21,054 nt of DNA from an uncultured Microbacterium sp. Its GTDB lineage: Bacteria > Actinomycetota > Actinomycetes > Actinomycetales > Microbacteriaceae. Within the stretch, counting starts at the first letter, position 1. Each line of letters starts with the position of its first letter. Below, in pieces: positions 1 through 6,695 of the stretch. The DNA is taken from positions 1 through 21,054 of the forward strand of contig NZ_CALTTX010000044.1 in the NCBI RefSeq assembly GCF_943912325.1, given 5' to 3'. A model generated the notes under the pieces. It made no database searches. It was not told the origin of the DNA and was given only the letters and a program-made list of their open reading frames with translations. Made by a program: the position numbers and the translations under genes.

Positions 1-3
1 GGG

Positions 4-1278
4 TTACTGCGTGAGGCCCGGGTAGAGGGGGAACGCGGCGGTCAGGGCTGCGACGCGCGCGCGGAGCGCCTCGAGGTCGGCGCCGCCCGCGAGGGCCGTC
101 GCGATGATGTCGGCCACCTCGGTGAACTCCGCGTCGCCGAAGCCCCGCGTCGCGAGAGCCGGCGTGCCGATCCGCAGGCCCGACGTCACCATCGGCGGGC
201 GCGGGTCGTTCGGCACGGCGTTGCGGTTCACCGTGATGTGGATCTCGTGCAGCAAGTCCTCGGCCTGCTTGCCGTCGATCGCCGCATCGCGCAGGTCGAC
301 CAGCACGAGGTGCACGTCGGTGCCGCCGGAGCGCACGGCGATTCCAGCATCCACGACGTCTTGCTGACCCAGCCGCTCCGCAAGGAGACGCGCACCGCGC
401 AGCGTGCGCTCCTGCCGGTCGCGGAACTCGGGCGTCGCCGCAAGCTTGAACGCCGTCGCCTTCGCCGCGATCACGTGCATGAGCGGGCCGCCCTGCTGAC
501 CCGGGAAGACGGCGGTGTTGATCTTCTTCGCGATGTCTTCGTCATTCGTCAGGATGAAGCCCGAGCGCGGCCCGCCGATCGTCTTGTGCACGGTCGATGA
601 CACGACGTGCGCGTGCGGCACGGGGTTCGGGTGCAGCCCCGCGGCGACGAGCCCCGCGAAGTGAGCCATGTCGACCCAGAGCAGCGCGCCGACCTCGTCC
701 GCGATCTCGCGGAAGCGCGCGAAGTCGAGCTGGCGCGGGTAGGCCGACCAGCCAGCGATGATGACCTTCGGCTGGTGCTCGCGGGCGAGGCGCGCGACCT
801 CGTCCATGTCGATGACCGACGTCTCGGGGTCGACCCCGTACGCGACGATGTTGTAGAGGCGGCCCGAGAAGTTGATCTTCATGCCGTGCGTCAAGTGCCC
901 GCCCTGGTCGAGCGAAAGGCCGAGCAGGGTGTCGCCGGGGCGCGCGATCGCGTGCAGCACGGCGGCGTTCGCGGATGCTCCCGAGTGCGGCTGCACGTTC
1001 GCGAACGCCGAACCGAAGAGGGCCTTCGCACGCGCGATTGCGAGCTCTTCGGCGACGTCGACCTCTTCGCAGCCGCCGTAGTAGCGGCGCCCCGGGTATC
1101 CCTCGGCGTACTTGTTGGTCAGCACCGAGCCCTGCGACTGCAGCACCGAGACGGGCACGAAGTTCTCGGATGCGATCATCTCGAGGTACCCGCGCTGCCG
1201 GTCGAGCTCACGCTCGAGCACCTGGGCGATCTCGGGGTCGACCTCGGCGAGAGGGGCGTTGAAATACGGATCGGTCAT
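4..1278 (-). CDS. glyA: Serine hydroxymethyltransferase
   Basis: A PLP-dependent cytoplasmic enzyme that interconverts serine and glycine while charging tetrahydrofolate to 5,10-methylene-THF, the main source of one-carbon units for purine and thymidylate synthesis. The product is 424 residues, the usual size. The SENF segment lies near residue 38. VDMAHFAG at about 202-209 holds the Asp and His that contact PLP. STVHKTIGGPRSG follows, with K232 the expected Schiff-base lysine. The start at 1278 is preferred because AGGAG lies 6 bases upstream (1285-1289) and homologues begin close to this MTDPYF segment. The frame stays open to 1464, but that stretch is a riboswitch leader. The gene is transcribed away from the GH20 gene. 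Identification is by family motifs and is very secure. Confidence 0.98.
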   Translation of the reverse strand: MTDPYFNAPLAEVDPEIAQVLERELDRQRGYLEMIASENFVPVSVLQSQGSVLTNKYAEGYPGRRYYGGCEEVDVAEELAIARAKALFGSAFANVQPHSGASANAAVLHAIARPGDTLLGLSLDQGGHLTHGMKINFSGRLYNIVAYGVDPETSVIDMDEVARLAREHQPKVIIAGWSAYPRQLDFARFREIADEVGALLWVDMAHFAGLVAAGLHPNPVPHAHVVSSTVHKTIGGPRSGFILTNDEDIAKKINTAVFPGQQGGPLMHVIAAKATAFKLAATPEFRDRQERTLRGARLLAERLGQQDVVDAGIAVRSGGTDVHLVLVDLRDAAIDGKQAEDLLHEIHITVNRNAVPNDPRPPMVTSGLRIGTPALATRGFGDAEFTEVADIIATALAGGADLEALRARVAALTAAFPLYPGLTQ

Positions 1279-1314
1279 GGCGGACTCCTCTAGTGGGGAC
1301 GTGACAACGGCTCG

Positions 1315-1355
1315 AAAAAGGGATTCGCATCGGCCCAGGCGTGCGGTCGAATGCC
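1315..1355 (-). terminator. Candidate riboswitch-controlled intrinsic terminator
   Basis: On the minus strand GGCATTCG (1355-1348) can pair with CGAATCC (1327-1321) with one bulged base. This is followed by C and then UUUUU (1319-1315), the only U run in the leader. Forming this hairpin would place the conserved 3' aptamer segment in its loop. That fits a switch in which ligand-bound aptamer blocks termination and allows glyA expression. The stem is short, about 7 pairs around a 20-base loop, so this is plausible but unproven. Confidence 0.42.
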
Positions 1356-1404
1356 GTGTCGGTCGCTCCCCGGTGGTTGCCCACCTCAACGCCAGTTGCG
1401 ACGC
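1332..1404 (-). ncRNA. ZTP (pfl-motif) riboswitch aptamer in the glyA leader
   Basis: Read on the minus strand, the leader shows the ZTP aptamer hallmarks in order. The P1 strand GUCGC (1402-1398) is followed by the conserved CUGGCG (1395-1390). A hairpin GGUGG-GCAA-CCACC (1385-1372) and GGGGAGC come next, and the closing P1 strand GCGAC is at 1366-1362. After a linker comes the conserved 3' segment CGCCUGGGCC (1341-1332). This class senses ZMP/ZTP, a signal of 10-formyl-THF shortage, and is known upstream of one-carbon genes including glyA, so the gene context agrees. The call rests on conserved motifs and pairing read by eye, not on a covariance search. Confidence 0.88.
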
Positions 1405-1408
1405 TTCG

Positions 1409-1414
1409 AGCATA
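1409..1414 (-). promoter_or_regulatory. Candidate -10 element for glyA
   Basis: TATGCT on the minus strand lies about 7 bases before the first aptamer helix, so transcription would begin near 1402, at the 5' edge of the ZTP aptamer. No convincing -35 is seen at 17 bases (GTCGCT). Confidence 0.45.
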
Positions 1415-1487
1415 GCGGATGCCTCGGCGCGAGCGACCCCCGCTGTGCGTCGCAGATCGCGCACAGTCGTGCCTGAAACGCCAATTT

Positions 1488-1502
1488 GTTAGGATTCCTT
1501 AC
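1488..1502 (+). promoter_or_regulatory. Operator before the GH20-nagA operon, matching the ROK operon operator
   Basis: GTTAGGA-T-TCCTTAC is a 15-base near-palindrome ending directly at the ATG at 1503. It shares GTTAG-N4-CCTTAC, with identical spacing, with the palindrome before the ROK repressor gene (12253-12267). TAGGAT at 1490-1495 resembles a -10 hexamer and is 7 bases from the start codon, so repressor binding here would cover the promoter. The AGGA inside it, 8 bases from ATG, could alternatively act as a weak ribosome site. Confidence 0.6.
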
Positions 1503-2957
1503 ATGACCGCCCAGGCCATTCCGCTCGTCCCGTACCCGCGCTCGGTCGAGCACCGTGACGAGTCGGCGTTCGTCTCGCACGAGGCATCCATCCTCGAAGA
1601 TTCACGCATCACCCGCACGCTCGATGGCGAGCGAGTGGATGCTGAGGGGTACCGCATCGACGTCACCTCCGACGGCATCGCGATCATCGCCGCTGACCCC
1701 GCCGGCGCGTTCTACGCCGAAGCGACGCTGCGCCAGCTCGCCCGCCGCGAGGGAGAGGACGAGGGCAACGGTGACGGCGAGGGCGAAGGCGACGGCGACG
1801 CGTGGATCGTGCCGGCCGTCGCGATCGCCGACGCGCCGCGCTTCGCGCACCGAGGCATCATGCTCGATGTCGCGCGGCACTTCTTCGGGGTCGAAGTCAT
1901 CGAGCGCTTCATCGACGATGCGGCAGCGCTGAAGTTCAACCGCCTGCACCTGCACCTGAGCGACGACCAGGGCTGGCGGCTCGCGATCGACGCGCGGCCC
2001 GAACTCGCCGCGCGCGCATCGGGCTCGGCGGTCGGCGGGGCACTGGGCGGCTATTTCACGGCGGCGGACTATCGGCGGATCATCGAGCACGCGGCATCCC
2101 GTCACATGATCGTGATCCCCGAGATCGACCTGCCGGGTCACACGCACGCCGTGGGCCTCGCGTACCCCGAGCTCGTGAGCGCGCCCGTCATCGGCGATGT
2201 CTTGCGCGAGCAGGCGGCGAGCCTCGGCGAGGACCTGCCCGAGGCGGGCCGCGCGTACACGGGGATCGGGGTCGGGTTTTCGTCGCTCGCTTTGACGCCG
2301 ACCGGGCCGACGCCAGCCGTCGCGGAGTTCGTGCGCGACGTGCTCGCCGAGGTCGCGGCGCTCACGCCCGGCCCGTGGCTGCACATCGGCGGCGACGAGG
2401 CGCTCGGCACCGACCGCGACGCGTACTGTGCGTTCCTCGCGCACGTCACGGCCCTGGTGGGCGAGCTCGGCAAGACGCCGATCGCGTGGCACGAGGCGGG
2501 GCACGCACCCGTCGCGCCCGGCACGTGGGGCCAGTACTGGAGCTTCGTGACACCGGCGGAGGGGGCGGATGCCGCGGCTCGCGCCTTCGCCGAGGGCGGC
2601 GGCCGGGTGATCCTCTCGCCCGCCGACGCGGCCTACCTCGACATGAAACCCGCGCCCGACGCGCGGCTCGGCCTGACGTGGGCGAACGGCCCGACCTCGC
2701 TCGAGCGCGCGTACGCGTGGGAGCCGACCGGCATCGTGCCGGGGCTCGACGCCGCGGCTATCGCGGGGGTCGAGGCGTGCCTGTGGACCGAGACGATCGA
2801 GACCGAGGCCGATATCCGTGAGATGGTGCGCCCGCGGATCGCGGCGATCGCCGAGATCGCGTGGTCGCCTGCTCCGGATGCCTCGCCCGCGCGCTCGTGG
2901 GAGTCTTTCTGCGAGCGGGTGGCGGCCCTCGAATCCGCGTGGGAGTCTGAAGCGTGA
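1503..2957 (+). CDS. Cytoplasmic beta-N-acetylhexosaminidase, GH20 family
   Basis: Hydrolyses terminal beta-linked N-acetylhexosamines, for example chitobiose to two GlcNAc. The product is 484 residues. An N-terminal GH20b-like domain covers about residues 5-105. The TIM-barrel catalytic domain carries FNRLHLHLSDDQGW, and HIGGDEALGTD holds the catalytic Asp-Glu pair D298-E299. WGQYW at about 343-347 and the late LWTE motif contribute aromatic substrate contacts. No signal peptide or lipobox is present, so the enzyme should act inside the cell on imported oligosaccharides. An Asp/Glu/Gly-rich stretch lies at about residues 83-100, between the two domains. The start at 1503 is chosen because homology begins there and a promoter and operator lie just upstream; an earlier in-frame ATG at 1419 runs through the glyA promoter. 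The stop overlaps nagA by 4 bases (GTGA). Confidence 0.95.
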   Translation: MTAQAIPLVPYPRSVEHRDESAFVSHEASILEDSRITRTLDGERVDAEGYRIDVTSDGIAIIAADPAGAFYAEATLRQLARREGEDEGNGDGEGEGDGDAWIVPAVAIADAPRFAHRGIMLDVARHFFGVEVIERFIDDAAALKFNRLHLHLSDDQGWRLAIDARPELAARASGSAVGGALGGYFTAADYRRIIEHAASRHMIVIPEIDLPGHTHAVGLAYPELVSAPVIGDVLREQAASLGEDLPEAGRAYTGIGVGFSSLALTPTGPTPAVAEFVRDVLAEVAALTPGPWLHIGGDEALGTDRDAYCAFLAHVTALVGELGKTPIAWHEAGHAPVAPGTWGQYWSFVTPAEGADAAARAFAEGGGRVILSPADAAYLDMKPAPDARLGLTWANGPTSLERAYAWEPTGIVPGLDAAAIAGVEACLWTETIETEADIREMVRPRIAAIAEIAWSPAPDASPARSWESFCERVAALESAWESEA

Positions 2958-4108
2958 GCAGTTCTCAACCCGAGCGGACCCTCGTGCGCACCGCCGACGA
3001 GGCGCTGCTGATCGTCGACGGCATGATCGTAGGGCGCGGCGCGGAGGCCGAGCGCGCCACCGCCGAAGACCAAGCCACCGAGGTCGTCGACGCAACCGAG
3101 CTCGCCGGCCCCGGGGCGAGGCTCGCGCCGGGGTTCGTCGACATCCACTGCCACGGCGGGGGCGAGGCATCCGTCGACGGATCGCTCACCGACGTGCGCC
3201 GCGTGCTCGCCACCCACGCCGCGCACGGCACGACCTCGCTCGTGCTCTCGCTCGTCTCGGCGCCCATCGACGTGCTGCGCGCGCAGGTCGCGCGCATCGC
3301 GGACTGGGTCGGCACCGAGCCCGGTGTCGCGGGATCGCACCTCGAGGGGCCGTTCCTCGACCCCGGCCACAAGGGCGCGCACGACCCCGGCGCGCTGCGC
3401 GCCCCCACGCCGCGCGACATCGACACGCTGCTCGAGGCCGGTCGCGGCACGATCCGCCAGGTCACGCTCGCGCCCGAGCTGCCCGGCGCCCTCGACGCCG
3501 TCGCGCGCTTCGCCGAAGCGGGCGTGCGGGTCGCGATCGGACACACGAATGCGGATGCCGCGACCACACGCGCCGCGTTCGATGCGGATGCGACCCTGCT
3601 GACCCACGCCTTCAACGCCATGCCACCGCTGCTGCACCGCGCGATCGGACCGATCGGCGCGGCGCTCGCCGACCCCCGCGTGACACTCGAGGTCATCGCC
3701 GACGGCGTGCACGTCGATCCCGTGCTCGTGCGGACGCTCTTCGCCGCGGCGCCCGGGCGCGTCGCGCTCATCACCGACGCGATGGCCGCGGCCGGCAGCA
3801 GCGACGGCGACTACACGCTCGGCTCGCTCCGGGTCCGCGTACGCGACGGGGTCGCGCGCCTCGATGACGGGGCGGGCACGGTGGGTGTAATCGCGGGCTC
3901 GACGCTGACGATGGATGCAGCCGTGCGCACGGCGGTCCGAGCGGGTGTCGCCCCGGCCGATGCTCTCGCCGCGGCATCCATCGTCCCGGCTCGCGCCCTC
4001 GGTCTCGCCGCCGGAACTCTCGAGGTCGGAGCTCCCGCCGACGTCGTGCTGCTCGACGCCGAACTCGCGGTGCGCGCCGTCTGGCGCGGGGGCGTCCGCC
4101 TCGCCTGA
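2954..4108 (+). CDS. nagA: N-acetylglucosamine-6-phosphate deacetylase
   Basis: Removes the acetyl group from GlcNAc-6-phosphate to give glucosamine-6-phosphate and acetate, the first committed step after phosphorylation. The product is 384 residues, the normal size for this amidohydrolase. Visible motifs are DIHCHGGG with metal-type histidines H65 and H67, HLEGPF with the metal-ligand E131, GHTNA with H197, THAFNAM with H218, and ITDAMAAAG with the catalytic D275. The C-terminal NPADVVLLD-like strand is present as GAPADVVLLD. The GTG start overlaps the TGA stop of the GH20 gene in a GTGA arrangement, implying translational coupling and a shared transcript. The next two enzymes, or their equivalents, are in the opposite-strand operon at 5916-7710. 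The call is secure. Confidence 0.97.
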   Translation: MSSSQPERTLVRTADEALLIVDGMIVGRGAEAERATAEDQATEVVDATELAGPGARLAPGFVDIHCHGGGEASVDGSLTDVRRVLATHAAHGTTSLVLSLVSAPIDVLRAQVARIADWVGTEPGVAGSHLEGPFLDPGHKGAHDPGALRAPTPRDIDTLLEAGRGTIRQVTLAPELPGALDAVARFAEAGVRVAIGHTNADAATTRAAFDADATLLTHAFNAMPPLLHRAIGPIGAALADPRVTLEVIADGVHVDPVLVRTLFAAAPGRVALITDAMAAAGSSDGDYTLGSLRVRVRDGVARLDDGAGTVGVIAGSTLTMDAAVRTAVRAGVAPADALAAASIVPARALGLAAGTLEVGAPADVVLLDAELAVRAVWRGGVRLA

Positions 4109-4112
4109 CGCG

Positions 4113-4133
4113 CGGCGCGAACGCTGCGCGCCG
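4113..4133 (+). terminator. GC-rich hairpin after nagA
   Basis: CGGCGCG (4113-4119) and CGCGCCG (4127-4133) form a perfect 7-bp stem with a 7-base loop, 4 bases after the nagA stop. There is no U run, which is common for actinobacterial terminators. It could end the GH20-nagA transcript before the PadR gene. Confidence 0.45.
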
Positions 4134-4174
4134 AGAGAGCCACACGGGCACTCGCGCTATCTTGCGTAGCCAGC

Positions 4175-4185
4175 TATCATGTGAT
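4175..4185 (+). promoter_or_regulatory. Promoter and candidate operator of the PadR gene
   Basis: TATCAT (4175-4180) is a good -10 hexamer and stands 7 bases before the ATG at 4188, which suggests a leaderless mRNA. The inverted repeat ATCA-TG-TGAT (4176-4185) overlaps it and could be an autoregulatory site, since PadR proteins commonly repress their own genes. GCTATC is also repeated directly at 4156-4161 and 4173-4178. There is no Shine-Dalgarno sequence before this start. Confidence 0.45.
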
Positions 4186-4187
4186 GC

Positions 4188-4553
4188 ATGACACCAGAGG
4201 ATGCCTCGTCCGCACCGCGCGACGCATCGATCGACGCCACGGCGCAGCTGCGTCGCGGCGTCATCGAACACGGCATCCTCGCCGCGCTCGCACGCGAGCC
4301 GATGTACGGCTGGCAGCTCGCCGAGCGGCTCACCGAACTCGGCCTGATCGCGGGGATCGGCACGCTCTACCCCGTGCTCGGCCGCATGCGCGACCGCGGC
4401 GCGATCGAGGCCTTCGAGCGCCCATCGGTGACCGGCCCGGTGCGCAAGTACTACGCACCGACGCCCGCGGGCGCCGCGGAACTCCGCGCGTTCCGCACGC
4501 AGTGGCGGCAGTTCGCGCGCACCGTCGACGCGCTCTTGGGAGAACAACGATGA
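4188..4553 (+). CDS. PadR family transcriptional regulator
   Basis: A 121-residue protein, short for a regulator but normal for the small PadR subfamily, made of a winged helix-turn-helix plus a short C-terminal dimerisation helix. The winged helix covers about residues 21-95 and shows the family signatures HGILAALAREPMYGWQLAERL, split over two helices, then GTLYPVLGRM and the wing RKYYAPTPAG. PadR proteins usually repress neighbouring genes, and the following membrane-protein gene is the typical partner: PadR-HAAS pairs occur widely in Gram-positive bacteria. The TGA stop at 4551-4553 overlaps an ATG at 4550. The family is certain; the ligand and targets are unknown. The gene interrupts the amino-sugar genes and has no obvious role in that pathway. 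Confidence 0.93.
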   Translation: MTPEDASSAPRDASIDATAQLRRGVIEHGILAALAREPMYGWQLAERLTELGLIAGIGTLYPVLGRMRDRGAIEAFERPSVTGPVRKYYAPTPAGAAELRAFRTQWRQFARTVDALLGEQR

Positions 4554-4597
4554 ACTACGCCCACGGCCCCCGTCCGAGGAATGGAGCGATCCGATGA
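4550..4597 (+). CDS. Possible 15-codon coupling ORF between PadR and HAAS genes
   Basis: An ATG overlaps the PadR stop (ATGA at 4550-4553) and opens a 15-codon frame. Its TGA overlaps the ATG of the next gene, again as ATGA at 4594-4597. The peptide would read MNYAHGPRPRNGAIR and resembles no domain. Both junctions are the classic termination-reinitiation overlap, so this mini-ORF could carry ribosomes from PadR to the membrane-protein gene. Chance is a real alternative, because the downstream gene has its own GGAG 7 bases before its start. Confidence 0.25.
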   Translation: MNYAHGPRPRNGAIR

Positions 4598-5190
4598 TGA
4601 CCGACAACCCCGAAGTGCGCGCGTACCTCGACCGGCTCGACCGAGCGCTCGCGTCTGTTCCGTTCGGCACCGCGAGCGAGCTTCGTGCGGGCATCGCCGA
4701 AGAGCTCAACGCGACCGACGAGGTGACCGCCCGCGCGCGCATGCAGGCGCTCGGCGACCCCGAAGACGTCGCGGCCGCGGCGCGCACCGACCACGAGGCA
4801 TCCATTGCTCCTCCTGTTTCTGCCTCCCGCCGTCCGGCGACCGCGTCGACCGCGTACACGATCGTCGCGTGCGCCCTCGTCGCGATCGGCGGCATCGTCG
4901 TCCCCGTCGTCGGCTGGGTTTTCGGGATCGCGCTCGTGTGGGCGTCGCCGCTGTGGCGCCGGTCGCAGAAGTGGATCGCCACGGTGGCGCCCATCGTTCT
5001 GGCTGTCGCGACGGAGGTGATCGCGCGGGTCATCCAGAGGATCGCTCACGTGGAAAGGGTGGGCGGGGGCATCAACCCCCTCATGCCTACCGGAGCCTCC
5101 ATCGTGTGGAACGTCGCATTCCTCGCCGCCGGCGTCGCGGTGCTGACGGGCGTGTGGCTGCTCGTCATCGGCCTGCGCGCTCGCCCCTGA
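4594..5190 (+). CDS. HAAS-domain-like integral membrane protein, PadR partner
   Basis: A 198-residue protein. The N-terminal 65 residues form a soluble helical segment (VRAYLDRLDRALASVP, RAGIAEELN, ARMQALGDPEDVAAAA) with the layout of the HAAS signalling domain (DUF1700-like), including the typical ALGDPE motif. A basic Ser/Ala/Pro linker follows. Hydrophobic segments lie at about residues 87-113, 125-145 and 165-192, ending in a short basic tail. Genes of this type typically sit immediately after padR and are thought to act together with the regulator in membrane or stress signalling. The chosen start has GGAG (4583-4586) 7 bases upstream; an adjacent ATG at 4597 would shorten the product by one residue. 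The family call is inferred from layout and context, not from a database match, and the function is unknown. Confidence 0.75.
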   Translation: MMTDNPEVRAYLDRLDRALASVPFGTASELRAGIAEELNATDEVTARARMQALGDPEDVAAAARTDHEASIAPPVSASRRPATASTAYTIVACALVAIGGIVVPVVGWVFGIALVWASPLWRRSQKWIATVAPIVLAVATEVIARVIQRIAHVERVGGGINPLMPTGASIVWNVAFLAAGVAVLTGVWLLVIGLRARP

Positions 5191-5285
5191 CGCTCGGCGC
5201 CCGAACACCAACGACCCCGACCGCCCGCGCGCGAACGCCCAGCCCCAGCTCTACGCCCCGCACGCACCCCACCCACCCCGCGAAA

Positions 5286-5291
5286 TACACT
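5286..5291 (+). promoter_or_regulatory. Candidate -10 element of the YrdB-family gene
   Basis: TACACT lies exactly 7 bases before the ATG at 5299, the spacing expected for a leaderless transcript. The only purine-rich motif, GGAAGG, ends one base before ATG, too close for normal ribosome binding. Confidence 0.45.
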
Positions 5292-5298
5292 GGAAGGC

Positions 5299-5718
5299 AT
5301 GGCCACACCCCCCGCATCCGCCCCCCGCTCTTCATCGACGGGGGCACCGAAAACCGAAGCGAGCACCCTTCCCGCGGGCATGGTCGAGCGCCCGGGATTC
5401 GTCGATATCGTGCGCTTCGTCGTCGAGCTCGTGGCCTTCGGCTCGCTCGCGTACTGGGGGTTCGCGTCGTTCCCACTGCCGTGGAACATCGTCGCGGGAC
5501 TCGGTGCACCCATCGTCGCGATCCTCGTGTGGGCGCTGTTCCTCTCGCCCAAGGCCGTCTTCGTCACGCATCCGTTCGTGCAGGCCGTCATCGAACTGCT
5601 CGTCTACGTCGCCGTCACGGCCGCGTGGTGGAGCCTCGGCTACGCCTGGGTCGGCCTGGCCTTCGCGGTCGTCGCGGTCACGATCGGACTCATCGTGGGG
5701 CTCCGCAAACTGCGCTGA
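5299..5718 (+). CDS. YrdB family (DUF2568) membrane protein
   Basis: A 139-residue small integral membrane protein of unknown function. After a roughly 30-residue Ser/Pro/Ala-rich cytoplasmic segment there are four hydrophobic stretches, at about residues 36-55, 60-82, 92-110 and 114-134. The sequence FLSPKAVFVTHPFVQAVIEL in the middle, and the ending GLIVGLRKLR, resemble the DUF2568 family as I know it. The gene is separated by 108 bases from the upstream membrane-protein gene and appears to have its own promoter. It converges with nagB across a repeat-containing gap. Neither context nor sequence gives a substrate; the family assignment is reasonably sure. Confidence 0.82.
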   Translation: MATPPASAPRSSSTGAPKTEASTLPAGMVERPGFVDIVRFVVELVAFGSLAYWGFASFPLPWNIVAGLGAPIVAILVWALFLSPKAVFVTHPFVQAVIELLVYVAVTAAWWSLGYAWVGLAFAVVAVTIGLIVGLRKLR

Positions 5719-5783
5719 CGAGCGACGGATGCCGGGGCTTCGCGCCCCCGCTCAGCACCGCGGCACACACTCCAGCCCGCCCG

Positions 5784-5836
5784 CGGGGTCACTTCTTGCG
5801 GGAATCCGCGCCCCAGAACCACGACACGTGACCCCG
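5784..5836. terminator. Inverted repeat between convergent genes
   Basis: CGGGGTCAC (5784-5792) is a perfect 9-base inverted copy of GTGACCCCG (5828-5836). The 35-base loop contains a smaller GCGG-GAAT-CCGC hairpin at 5798-5809. It lies in the 197-base gap between the converging YrdB and nagB genes, where a two-way terminator would be expected, although no U run follows on either strand. Confidence 0.35.
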
Positions 5837-5880
5837 TCGCACGCGACCCCGCCGCACGCGACCCCGCCACGCGCTACCCC
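5826..5880. repeat. 15-bp imperfect tandem repeat
   Basis: ACGYGACCCCGYCGC is repeated at 5826-5840 and 5841-5855, then as shorter versions at 5856-5868 and 5869-5880. The array overlaps the right arm of the inverted repeat above and fills the gap before the nagB stop. No coding sequence crosses it convincingly. It is probably a local slippage product. Confidence 0.6.
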
Positions 5881-5915
5881 GAGCCGCCGAGCCCTGACCC
5901 CGAAACCGCCAGGCC

Positions 5916-6695
5916 TCAGATCCCCTGCCAGGCGGGCTTGTTGTCGTACGCGTAGCGGTAGTAGTCCGCGAGCCGCAACCGCGACGCCGCCGCCTCGTCG
6001 ACGACCACCGTCGCGTGCGGGTGCAGCTGGATCGCCGACCCCGGCAGCGACGCCGTCACGGGACCCTCGAGCGCCCCGGCGAGCGCCTCGGCCTTGCCCG
6101 CGCCGAAGGCGAGCAACACGAGGTGACGTGCCTCGAGTATCGTGCCGAGCCCCTGCGTGATGCAGTGCATCGGCACGTCATCGATGCTGTCGAAGAAGCG
6201 CGCGTTGTCTTCGCGCGTCTGGCGGGTCAGGGTCTTCACTCGCGTGCGCGACGCGAACGACGAGCCGGGCTCGTTGAACCCGATGTGGCCATCGGTGCCG
6301 ATGCCGAGGATCTGCAGGTCGACACCCCCGGCATCCCGAATCGCCTGATCGTAGGCGTCGCCCGCGTGCTCAATCCCCTCGAGCGCACCATCGGGCGTGC
6401 GGATCAGCGCCGGGTCGAGCCCGAGTGGTTCGACGACTTCGCGCGTGATGACGGAGCGATAGGACTCCGGATGCCGGGGGTCGATCCCCACGTACTCGTC
6501 GAGCGCGAACCCCCGCACGCGGCTGAGGTCGAGGCCCGCGAGCGCGCGCGGCAGCGCTTCGTAAACCGGCAGCGGCGTCGAGCCGGTCGCGAGCCCGAGC
6601 ACGGTGTCGGGGCGCTCGGCGACGAGCCGCGCGATCTCGGCGGCGACGATCTCGCCCGCGCGCGCGGGAGTGTCGACGATGATGACTTCAGCCAT
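5916..6695 (-). CDS. nagB: Glucosamine-6-phosphate deaminase
   Basis: Converts glucosamine-6-phosphate to fructose-6-phosphate plus ammonia, linking amino-sugar breakdown to glycolysis. At 259 residues it is close to the usual length of about 260-266. Seen in order are LGLATGSTP (phosphate loop), FALDEYVG with D66 as the catalytic base, and GIGTDGHIGFNEPGSSF with D135, H137 and E142 of the ring-opening relay. The segment TRQTREDNARFF corresponds to the lid region. It is the last gene of the ROK-transporter-kinase operon, and its start lies 8 bases inside the end of the kinase gene, so translation is probably coupled. AGGAGA is 6 bases upstream of ATG. The start and identity are secure. Confidence 0.97.
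   Translation of the reverse strand: MAEVIIVDTPARAGEIVAAEIARLVAERPDTVLGLATGSTPLPVYEALPRALAGLDLSRVRGFALDEYVGIDPRHPESYRSVITREVVEPLGLDPALIRTPDGALEGIEHAGDAYDQAIRDAGGVDLQILGIGTDGHIGFNEPGSSFASRTRVKTLTRQTREDNARFFDSIDDVPMHCITQGLGTILEARHLVLLAFGAGKAEALAGALEGPVTASLPGSAIQLHPHATVVVDEAAASRLRLADYYRYAYDNKPAWQGI

Noticed and set aside
1279..1464. N-terminal extension of glyA to 1464
   Set aside because: The extra residues have no similarity to serine hydroxymethyltransferase, the stretch is the ZTP riboswitch leader, and the start at 1278 has a good AGGAG.
1419..1502. N-terminal extension of the GH20 gene to an ATG at 1419
   Set aside because: It would cross the glyA promoter region and the operator, adds unrelated residues, and has no ribosome site; family similarity starts at 1503.
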